Positions 9,719-15,044 of a stretch of 20,164 nucleotides of DNA are shown one piece after another. The stretch lies in IMG/VR virus record IMGVR_UViG_3300010354_000899, positions 1-20,164 of that record, one strand, 5' to 3'. The position numbers and the translations under genes are program-made. Under the pieces are notes generated by a model, which saw only the letters and a program-made list of their open reading frames with translations, searched no databases and was not told the DNA's origin. Position 1 is the first letter of the stretch; each line of letters begins with the position of its first letter. The stretch comes from a virus.

Positions 9719-10134
9719 TTTTGTTCTTCGGCGAGTTGGGCGCTGTTTGCGAGCATCCGACTCGCCACGGTAGGGTCCACGCCGTTGGCAATTGCCCATG
9801 CCGCTCCGATGATGTTGGAGTAAGTGACAACTTCTCCGTCGAGCATCGCTTCGCCGATTTCTTCCACGTCTTTCTTCAGCGCGAAGGCAAGAGTCTGTCG
9901 AATGGTGTTGACGGGAAGTTTTTCAAGTTTTTCCTGCCATGCTTCAAGACCGCCGAAGTGGTCTTCGATGTCGGCGATGCTGTTATTGGTGAAGCGAACG
10001 AACGTCGACTCAATGATGTCGTCACCGTCTTCGGTCATCTCGCGCACCCAGACGTTCTCTGGTTGCACTTTCTTGACCTTGTAGAAGCGGATTGAAACAG
10101 ATTTGTTCTTTAGGATTGTGGGTGTATAGTCCAT
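9607..10134 (-). CDS. Tail assembly chaperone G
   Basis: A 175-aa soluble protein lying between the major tail protein and the tape measure gene, the invariant place for siphophage assembly chaperones. I chose the ATG at 10134 (MDYTPTILKNK) over the ATG at 10200. The extra 22 residues of the longer version would be encoded by the hairpin that follows the tail tube gene, and they do not look like protein. Upstream of 10134 only a distant GGCAGG resembles a Shine-Dalgarno sequence, so the start is not certain. The protein is acidic in the middle (AWQEKLEKLP, KKDVEEIGEAM) and ends in a Ser/Lys/Arg-rich low-complexity tail, which is replaced by the T domain after frameshifting. Confidence 0.8.
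   Translation of the reverse strand: MDYTPTILKNKSVSIRFYKVKKVQPENVWVREMTEDGDDIIESTFVRFTNNSIADIEDHFGGLEAWQEKLEKLPVNTIRQTLAFALKKDVEEIGEAMLDGEVVTYSNIIGAAWAIANGVDPTVASRMLANSAQLAEEQKRLLNEALDKNEDNDSLGHSGTDSGPKRASRSKSSGN
9716..9723 (-). promoter_or_regulatory. Probable -1 programmed ribosomal frameshift site
   Basis: The minus strand reads C-AAAAAA-G, with zero-frame codons CAA AAA AGA. The next long open frame, carrying the T domain, is exactly -1. A P-site Lys tRNA on AAA re-pairs perfectly after slipping back one base. The A site would move from AGA to AAG, so this is not a textbook X-XXY-YYZ heptamer. It is still the only homopolymer run in the overlap and the best candidate I found there. Confidence 0.6.
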
Positions 10135-10169
10135 GCAGTCAGCATACACACCTGCCCAGATACGCGCAA

Positions 10170-10217
10170 ACGCCAGCCTTGGGACCACACACAATCCCAA
10201 GGCTGGCGTACGCCAGC
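10170..10217 (-). terminator. Strong hairpin after the tail tube gene, with an overlapping alternative palindrome
   Basis: Arms 10170-10184 and 10195-10209 are perfect 15-base complements with a 10-base loop. In the direction of transcription the stem is followed by only three T residues and then GCGCG, so it is a GC-rich terminator or attenuator with a poor U-tract. The right arm is also half of a perfect 16-base palindrome, GCTGGCGTACGCCAGC, at 10202-10217. CGCCAGC occurs on both sides of one GCTGGCG, so the two folds exclude each other. Partial termination here would lower chaperone and tape measure transcripts relative to the abundant tube protein. Confidence 0.65.
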
Positions 10218-10232
10218 AGAACTATTTAGTTA

Positions 10233-10790
10233 TTAGGCGGAAAGGCCAGTTGCGGCTTCACGCAGGGTGATGGTGCCGAACCCGAGACCTGTCGCGATTG
10301 GGAGGATGGCCTCCGCGTCAAACGAAGGTGTCGAGAAGTTGTCGGTCGAACCCGACATCAGCGTGCCACCAGTAATCTGGCACTTGTTGAGCACGAACAC
10401 CATTTCGGCAAGTTCGCTCTCAAGGTCGTTCACCAGCACTTCAATCTTGAAGTACGGGAGGCTGTCGCCGTCGAACTCGTACGACGCGGCTTCTGCCGAG
10501 CCAGAGCCCGATGTGCCGACCGAACCACCGAACAACGTCGCGAGGACGCCGAGGCTGAGTTCGCTGTAGGTGGCCGAGAAGTTCAGACGGTCGACTTTGC
10601 CCTTCTTGGCAAGAACCTTTCCGTCACCCTTCAACTCGACGCTGATGAAGTTCGGTTCAACCGAAACTTCTTGAATACCAGGAACATCGACGGCCGCGCC
10701 GTAAGTGATGCCACCAGTTGCGTCTGCAGTGACGGGGTAGACCTTGCAGTCATGAACGTCAAATGAGATTGTGGATGTTGATGCAGCCAT
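10233..10790 (-). CDS. Major tail protein (tail tube subunit)
   Basis: A 185-aa protein that stacks as rings to form the tail tube. It is identified by its place directly before the assembly chaperones, by size, and by a beta-rich, Gly/Ser-rich sequence with the typical VPGIQEVSVEPNFISVEL and KGKVDRLNFSATYSELSL strands. The loop GGSVGTSGSGSAEAAS (about 89-104) is likely exposed or flexible. The start is certain: AAAAAAGGAG lies 8 bases before the ATG, the strongest ribosome-binding site in the window, as expected for a highly expressed structural protein. Unusually, the gene upstream is the endolysin and not a head-to-tail connector or tail terminator. Confidence 0.88.
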   Translation of the reverse strand: MAASTSTISFDVHDCKVYPVTADATGGITYGAAVDVPGIQEVSVEPNFISVELKGDGKVLAKKGKVDRLNFSATYSELSLGVLATLFGGSVGTSGSGSAEAASYEFDGDSLPYFKIEVLVNDLESELAEMVFVLNKCQITGGTLMSGSTDNFSTPSFDAEAILPIATGLGFGTITLREAATGLSA

Positions 10791-10798
10791 TGTTATGA

Positions 10799-10808
10799 CT
10801 CCTTTTTT
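10799..10808 (-). promoter_or_regulatory. Strong ribosome-binding site of the major tail protein
   Basis: The minus strand reads AAAAAAGGAG, ending 8 bases before the ATG. An A-rich stretch next to a near-perfect Shine-Dalgarno sequence is typical of the most highly translated phage genes. Confidence 0.8.
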
Positions 10809-10819
10809 GCTCTGCTAGT

Positions 10820-10837
10820 CGTGCCGTTTCCGACACG
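10820..10837 (-). other. GNRA-tetraloop hairpin in the 5' leader of the tail tube gene
   Basis: On the transcribed strand CGTGTCG-GAAA-CGGCACG forms a 7-bp stem (one G-U pair) closed by a GAAA tetraloop. It lies just upstream of the strong ribosome-binding site. It has no U-tract, so it is not a terminator. It could stabilise the mRNA of an abundant protein. The function is inference. Confidence 0.5.
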
Positions 10838-10848
10838 GATGAAGTCTC

Positions 10849-10862
10849 ACACGTTTACGTGT
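10849..10862. other. Short palindrome upstream of the tail tube gene
   Basis: ACACGT-TT-ACGTGT is a 6+6 inverted repeat with a 2-base spacer. It overlaps the end of the promoter-like motif at 10857-10882. It could be a protein-binding site or the base of a leader structure. Confidence 0.35.
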
Positions 10863-10882
10863 ATAGACGAAGTATTCTCTAC
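10857..10882 (-). promoter_or_regulatory. Promoter-like motif, copy A (before the tail tube gene)
   Basis: This 26-base stretch matches copy B at 12337-12362 in 18 of 26 ungapped positions. Shared features are TAGA, ATA, CG and CTATAC at identical spacing. The TATAC core resembles a -10 element, but neither copy has a TTGACA-like -35 at the right distance. It starts at the endolysin stop codon and precedes a highly expressed gene. Confidence 0.35.
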
Positions 10883-11733
10883 GGATTTATCTTTGCCCAC
10901 GTTTTGTGGTTGACAATTCCGGTTGCTTCAAGTCCGACTTTTGTCTGGAACTCTTTGACCGCTGCTTCGGTCTTTGGTCCGAAGTCTCCATCGTTTGCGC
11001 ACTTCACGCCTGCTTTGTTGAGCAGTTGCTGGAGCGTGCGAACAGCAGCGCCCTTTGAGCCAAGTTGAAGAATCGGATTTGCGGCGGCATTTGCCTTTCC
11101 GCGCTTCACTTGCTCTTCTCCGCTTGCTGCAGGAACCGCAGGTGTAACGATTGGCTTTGGTGCTTCTGGGGCTGGTGCTGCGGCACCAGGAGAGGCGACC
11201 TCTGCCGGGTTGGCATCCATCCAAGCCTTTACCGCCTCGGGAACGTTGTCACCTTCCGTGTAACGAATATGCCATGGTTCCTCTGGAACAACTTCCCAAC
11301 TCCACCCGAACTTCGCACAGTTTGCAATCATCCACTCAAGACGTGGGCCACTTGCGGTATGAACGTCACAGGCCAAACCGCTGTTGTGCTGCGATGTGCC
11401 TGGCGCAGCCAAGGGAGCCATTCCTTTCTTCAGCCAGTATTTCTTGCCCTCAAAGGTACGGGTCGACTGACCCGGGATTTCATGCTCCACATAGCGTTGA
11501 TTGAACGCTGCAAGTTGAGCATCGTAGGAACGGTACAAATCACCTGCTGAAGTCGGCTTCAGTTCGACCCCGTCAGCCTTTGCCGCTGCCTTCATGGCCT
11601 TCCATGCGTTCGCAGCACGCCAATGCAGTTTTCCGCCATCGACTTTCGTCAGAATCGCTTCTGGAAGACGGCCTGGCTTATGTCCAGCGACGTCAGCGGG
11701 GGGGGTGACTTTCTTGATGTACAGTTCCGACAT
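10879..11733 (-). CDS. Endolysin: M15 peptidase with C-terminal PG_binding_1 domain
   Basis: A 284-aa cell-wall hydrolase that probably cuts the peptide part of peptidoglycan as an L,D- or D,D-peptidase. The VanY-type M15 metal site is intact: SQHNSGLACD (114-123) gives His116 and Asp123, and EPWH (152-155) gives the catalytic Glu152 and the third ligand His155. An Ala/Pro linker (about 176-205) leads to a peptidoglycan-binding domain (about 220-282) with LGSKGAAVRTLQQLL and DGDFGPKTEAAVKEFQ. There is no signal peptide, so it needs the holins upstream. AGGAG lies 6 bases before the ATG and overlaps the stop of the holin-like gene. A run of eight C at codons 10-12 (11698-11705) is a possible frameshift hot spot. 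Confidence 0.93.
   Translation of the reverse strand: MSELYIKKVTPPADVAGHKPGRLPEAILTKVDGGKLHWRAANAWKAMKAAAKADGVELKPTSAGDLYRSYDAQLAAFNQRYVEHEIPGQSTRTFEGKKYWLKKGMAPLAAPGTSQHNSGLACDVHTASGPRLEWMIANCAKFGWSWEVVPEEPWHIRYTEGDNVPEAVKAWMDANPAEVASPGAAAPAPEAPKPIVTPAVPAASGEEQVKRGKANAAANPILQLGSKGAAVRTLQQLLNKAGVKCANDGDFGPKTEAAVKEFQTKVGLEATGIVNHKTWAKINP
11698..11705 (-). repeat. C8 homopolymer within the endolysin start region
   Basis: The coding strand has eight C in a row across codons Thr-Pro-Pro (about residues 10-12). A one-base change would truncate the endolysin. It is either a mutable site or a place where the assembly should be checked. Confidence 0.6.
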
Positions 11734-11742
11734 TTTTATCTC

Positions 11743-11991
11743 CTAGGCGTGAGGTGGGTTGTCTTGTTCGACTTTGCTGAACACTTCGTTGACTTCTTCT
11801 TCGGACAACTTTCCGTCAGTCAGGAAGGCGCGAGCCAGCCCTTCAAGCACATTCGCCACGCCGCCGATTCCGGCCATAAATATGGCCTTCTCCATCGACA
11901 CGCCAGCAATGGTGCCGGCGCCAATGACGCCAAGACCAGTCACGATGAAAGTTGCGAAGATTCGCAGGATTACGTTTTTGATGAGTTCCAT
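11743..11991 (-). CDS. Holin-like small membrane protein (downstream member)
   Basis: An 82-aa protein with two likely membrane helices, about residues 8-30 (ILRIFATFIVTGLGVIGAG) and 33-52. A charged C-terminal tail follows (DGKLSEEEVNEVFSKVEQ), a pattern common in actinophage holin-like proteins. It lies immediately before the endolysin, whose ribosome-binding site overlaps this gene's stop codon, so the two are probably co-translated. The predicted role is the membrane hole that lets the unsecreted endolysin reach the wall. The ATG has no clear Shine-Dalgarno sequence, and a 10-bp hairpin lies 17 bases upstream. It could be a holin, an antiholin or a pinholin, and sequence alone does not decide. 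Confidence 0.68.
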   Translation of the reverse strand: MELIKNVILRIFATFIVTGLGVIGAGTIAGVSMEKAIFMAGIGGVANVLEGLARAFLTDGKLSEEEVNEVFSKVEQDNPPHA

Positions 11992-12008
11992 GTTCTGTCA
12001 GCCAGAGT

Positions 12009-12043
12009 GAGCGCCCAGCGGAGTGTTTACGCACTGGGCGCTC
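12009..12043 (-). other. Perfect 10-bp hairpin between the two holin-like genes
   Basis: GAGCGCCCAG (12009-12018) and CTGGGCGCTC (12034-12043) are exact complements with a 15-base loop. No T-tract follows in the direction of transcription. It lies 17 bases before the next ATG, so it is better read as a translation-tuning or RNA-processing element than as a terminator. Differential holin expression would affect lysis timing. Confidence 0.55.
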
Positions 12044-12060
12044 CTCCGAGGTAGCGATAC

Positions 12061-12285
12061 CTACTTCTTGGCCGCCTCCTTGCTATCTGCGGGCTTTTTC
12101 GCAAGGAATGAAGCGACAGTTGGGTCACCAATCTTTGTGCTCGCCCACGCAAATGCTGCGGCAGCAAGAGGCATGAGAAGTGCCGTCAAGGTCGGGTCGA
12201 CGTTGTACTTATCGCACAGATAAACGACGACACCGAGTGCGCCGCCTTTGACGACCTGGTCCAGAGTTTGGCTCTTCTTGTCCAT
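12061..12285 (-). CDS. Holin-like small membrane protein (upstream member)
   Basis: A 74-aa protein with two hydrophobic segments (about 13-27, KGGALGVVVYLC, and 33-50, TALLMPLAAAAFAWAS) joined by a short charged turn (DKYNVDP). A Lys/Ala-rich C-terminal tail follows. Size, topology and position in front of another small membrane protein and an endolysin support a holin or antiholin. AAAGGAG sits 6 bases before the ATG, so this gene should be translated better than its partner. The 73-base gap upstream holds the second copy of the promoter-like motif, so the lysis cassette may be transcribed separately from the helicase. There is no homology evidence beyond this pattern. Confidence 0.65.
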   Translation of the reverse strand: MDKKSQTLDQVVKGGALGVVVYLCDKYNVDPTLTALLMPLAAAAFAWASTKIGDPTVASFLAKKPADSKEAAKK

Positions 12286-12336
12286 GAGGTGCTCCTTTGT
12301 TGAGGGCCGTTCGGCCTCCTACAGTCTCAACGAAGG

Positions 12337-12362
12337 ATGCGTATAGTCGGACTATGGTCTAG
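12337..12362 (-). promoter_or_regulatory. Promoter-like motif, copy B (before the lysis cassette)
   Basis: It matches copy A (10857-10882) in 18 of 26 positions and also starts exactly at the upstream gene's TAG stop. It contains CTATAC with the imperfect palindrome ATAGT-CCG-ACTAT. No -35 box is evident. A phage-specific promoter or binding site is possible. Confidence 0.35.
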
Positions 12363-14548
12363 TCGCTTTTCTTCTCCATCAATCTCTTCATCAAATCCTT
12401 TACGAGCGATTGTTGCTCGACTTCATCGCCTTCAGTTACTGCGTCAACAACAGTGCGTTTTGCATCGACCAAATCGTAGATATCTTCATCAATTGTTCCT
12501 GATGCAAGCAAGTACCAAGCCTGCACGTTGTTCTTTTGTCCGATTCGGTGGCAACGGTCTTCTGCTTGGTCGTGCTCACCTGGTGTCCAACCCATCTGAA
12601 CGAACACAACGTCTGAGCCTGAGGTCAATGTAATACCAACACCACCAGCCTGAAGGTTGAGCACGATGACTCTTGCGGCGGGGTCGTTTTGGAAAGCATC
12701 AACAGCAGCCTGTCGCTCTTCCAGGGAGTCTCTTCCGCTCACACGGAGATTGCCGTACTTCTCGGCAAGGTGGTCTACTACGTCAACATTGTGGGCAAAC
12801 ACAACCAATTTACGGTCACAAGACTCAAGGAAAGAATCAATCCATTCCTCAACGGCGTCCATTTTCGCCCATGCCGCAAGACGCTTGAGAACTTGCGTCC
12901 TTGCTAGGTGTTCTCCAGAGTCTTTTGCCTTATATCCATTCTCCCTAAGAAACAGCACCAAGTCGTTCTCTGCAGATGAGTAATCCTTGTGTCCTTTGCC
13001 TGCCGGTTCCAAGTGGACGATGTTGCGGCTCTTGTCCGGGAGTTCTTTCAGCACTTCGTCTTTCGTGCGACGGATGTAGCAGTTCTGCCTCAGTTTGGTG
13101 TTGAGTTCGATGAGGTTGCTTGCGCCGCTGGTATCCCATCCGAAACCATTGTGATAAGCGCCTGCATATCGCTTCAAGAACGCCCACTTTCCACCGAAAC
13201 GACCGAGCATCCCCATGATTTCAAGTTGACTGACCAGTTCTGACGGACGATTCGTTACCGGAGTTCCGGACAGCAATAGAACGCTTCCGGAGTTTGGAAC
13301 CATTTCGGCTATGTCTTTTGCGGCCTTGGTGCGCTTTGATGCAGCCGTCTTTACGTAATGCGACTCGTCCAATACGAGTCCATTGATTCCCAAGTGTTCG
13401 ATTGCCTCCACGAATTTGTACAAAATGTCGTAGTTCACTACGTTCACATCGCACGAAACTATATCCGTTTTGCCAGACACGATGTTGACCGTTCGGTGCG
13501 GCAACCACTTGTTTATTTCGCGCCTCCAGTTCTCTTTCAGCGAGGCAGGGCACACTATGACGGCAGGGAAGGCATCACGCATTTCAAGCGTCGCTATTGC
13601 TTCTACCGTCTTGCCAAGACCCATCTGGTCCGCAACAAGACATCTTCCCACCGATGACGCATACGCCACTCCGGCCTTCTGATAAGGCATCAAAGTGCCC
13701 GAAAGGTTTGGCACATTGATATCTGCATCGGTTGAGGCTGACTTCTCAAGCAATTCTGCTTCCCGCTTTGCAGAAGTAAGCAGCGTCTTGCGAAGGCTTT
13801 CTGACATTGAGAATCCGTACTTGTCTGCTATTTCAACGACCGACAAAACCGGTGGAGTTGACCAGACCTTCTTCTTGGCGTCCCACAGTCGACCAGGAAT
13901 TGCCTTGATGTCTGCGACGATGTCTGGATGATAAGCAAATTCAAAGAGCAGACGCCCGCTCTTGGATGTGGTTATCTTGCGTTCTTCTTTTTGTGTTTGT
14001 TGCATTGTTGTGTTCATGTGATTGAGTTCTTCCGATGGGACAAATCCGTACTGGGAGACAAGTTTAGCGACATCCTCAGAACTTGACAAGGGGGCAACCC
14101 AGACGAGTGCCTTGTTGTTCCATGAGACTCCGGGTATTTTTCTAATTTCTTCTATAAGTTGTTCGTCGTATTCGCAACGAACCACGAACAAATCTCCGTT
14201 GCTCGATACGGTATTTCGTGCTGAGGCGTTGGTTGATGAAATCATTTCATTGAAGCCGTAGGTGAAGTCGTCTGGGCGCATTGGAGTGGGAATGCTGTCG
14301 TATGGAATGCCAAGACCAGAAAGTTGCCCTTGATACTTTGCAAGCATTTTCCATGCTTCATAAATGACCACTTGGTTCCATTTAGATGGGGGAACTAAAG
14401 CCAGCATGGTGCCGTACCTGGCATCCGCCTTGTTGAAACCTATTCCGTCGGTGGATTCAGCACCGTCACAAATTCCGGCAAGCGTGCGTATCGCTTTTAC
14501 AAGCAGCGACGCGTCGTAGCCGTCTATTTGTCGTTCAGGTTTGACCAC
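12359..14548 (-). CDS. SNF2-family helicase/ATPase with tandem HARP-like repeats (SMARCAL1-like)
   Basis: A 729-aa superfamily 2 ATPase that probably remodels or anneals DNA at forks or recombination intermediates. The motor is complete: motif I DQMGLGKT (307-314), motif II DESH (394-397), motif III LSGTP (426-430), motif V region QAGGVGITLT (633-642) and motif VI QAEDRCHRIGQ (661-671). Before it are two related repeats, about 119-170 and 199-246, each with a strand, a helix ending in IPG, W and (V/K)W, and a final YGF. They resemble the HARP/substrate-recognition domains of SMARCAL1-type annealing helicases. The first 80 residues carry DGIGFNKADARYG and KMLAKYQGQL, seen in other phage and bacterial helicases. 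The start is GTG with a weak AGG, overlapping the upstream gene by 25 bases, so translational coupling is likely. Confidence 0.93.
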   Translation of the reverse strand: MVKPERQIDGYDASLLVKAIRTLAGICDGAESTDGIGFNKADARYGTMLALVPPSKWNQVVIYEAWKMLAKYQGQLSGLGIPYDSIPTPMRPDDFTYGFNEMISSTNASARNTVSSNGDLFVVRCEYDEQLIEEIRKIPGVSWNNKALVWVAPLSSSEDVAKLVSQYGFVPSEELNHMNTTMQQTQKEERKITTSKSGRLLFEFAYHPDIVADIKAIPGRLWDAKKKVWSTPPVLSVVEIADKYGFSMSESLRKTLLTSAKREAELLEKSASTDADINVPNLSGTLMPYQKAGVAYASSVGRCLVADQMGLGKTVEAIATLEMRDAFPAVIVCPASLKENWRREINKWLPHRTVNIVSGKTDIVSCDVNVVNYDILYKFVEAIEHLGINGLVLDESHYVKTAASKRTKAAKDIAEMVPNSGSVLLLSGTPVTNRPSELVSQLEIMGMLGRFGGKWAFLKRYAGAYHNGFGWDTSGASNLIELNTKLRQNCYIRRTKDEVLKELPDKSRNIVHLEPAGKGHKDYSSAENDLVLFLRENGYKAKDSGEHLARTQVLKRLAAWAKMDAVEEWIDSFLESCDRKLVVFAHNVDVVDHLAEKYGNLRVSGRDSLEERQAAVDAFQNDPAARVIVLNLQAGGVGITLTSGSDVVFVQMGWTPGEHDQAEDRCHRIGQKNNVQAWYLLASGTIDEDIYDLVDAKRTVVDAVTEGDEVEQQSLVKDLMKRLMEKKSD

Positions 14549-14994
14549 AGCCTAATGTCGTGCGGTTCGGCGGTGTAATCGCCTTCGAACGAAGCCCTTT
14601 TGTGCTCGACTATTGCCTTGACCAAGCGGGCATTCTCTTCAACAATGTCAAGCGAGTCCATGTTGCTAAGAATGGTCTTGACTTCCGACAAGCGCTTATT
14701 GATGCCGTTGCGATAGCGCTGGGCCTTGCGTAGCCACTCGTCAAACTTGATTTTCTCTTCGGCGAAATCATCTTGATTCATCAAGCCAAGTTCTACGTCT
14801 CTTGCAAGCATGTCAATGCGAGTTTTGTGGAAAACCATTTGCGAATCAGAGTCTGACAACGCTGTAATTAGCGCGTGGCACCAAGCGAGGCGATTCTCCT
14901 CGTCGTGCAGCCAAGCAATTTCTTCGGAAGTAGCGTCTCCCTTGCATTCGCGTTTTGCCATGTCAAGGACGTCTTTATTGGGAAGCATGTTCAC
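14524..14994 (-). CDS. Hypothetical helical protein upstream of the SNF2 helicase
   Basis: A 156-aa protein I do not recognise. It is strongly charged and almost all helix by composition, with a likely coiled coil around residues 70-110 (DEWLRKAQRYRNGINKRLSEVK). No membrane segment, signal peptide or metal motif is visible. GAGGTG lies just before the ATG, and its 3' end overlaps the helicase start by 25 bases, so the two are probably co-translated in fixed ratio. That makes a helicase partner or loader a reasonable guess but no more. The leader contains the hairpin at 15014-15036. Confidence 0.75.
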   Translation of the reverse strand: MNMLPNKDVLDMAKRECKGDATSEEIAWLHDEENRLAWCHALITALSDSDSQMVFHKTRIDMLARDVELGLMNQDDFAEEKIKFDEWLRKAQRYRNGINKRLSEVKTILSNMDSLDIVEENARLVKAIVEHKRASFEGDYTAEPHDIRLWSNLNDK

Positions 14995-15013
14995 CTCGTT
15001 GAGTGGTTGTGTT

Positions 15014-15036
15014 GTCCGTCTAGTCTACAGACAGAC
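15014..15036 (-). other. Hairpin in the leader of the hypothetical/helicase pair
   Basis: On the transcribed strand GTCTGTCT pairs with AGACGGAC (8 bp, one G-U) around a 7-base loop. It contains TAGAC twice in 10 bases, a word that also occurs in the gaps near 10864 and 17579-17600. There is no U-tract downstream. It may be an operator or an RNA structure between the surface-protein gene and the next unit. Confidence 0.45.
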
Positions 15037-15044
15037 ACGAACAT

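Noticed and set aside
9491-9799. Independent 102-aa gene starting at the ATG at 9799
   Set aside because: Its first 30 residues are an Arg/Gln/Thr-rich out-of-frame reading of the chaperone gene. The meaningful part is the -1 frameshift extension.
10135-10200. N-terminal extension of the chaperone from the ATG at 10200
   Set aside because: It would be encoded by the hairpin region and has no ribosome-binding site. The product from 10134 looks complete.
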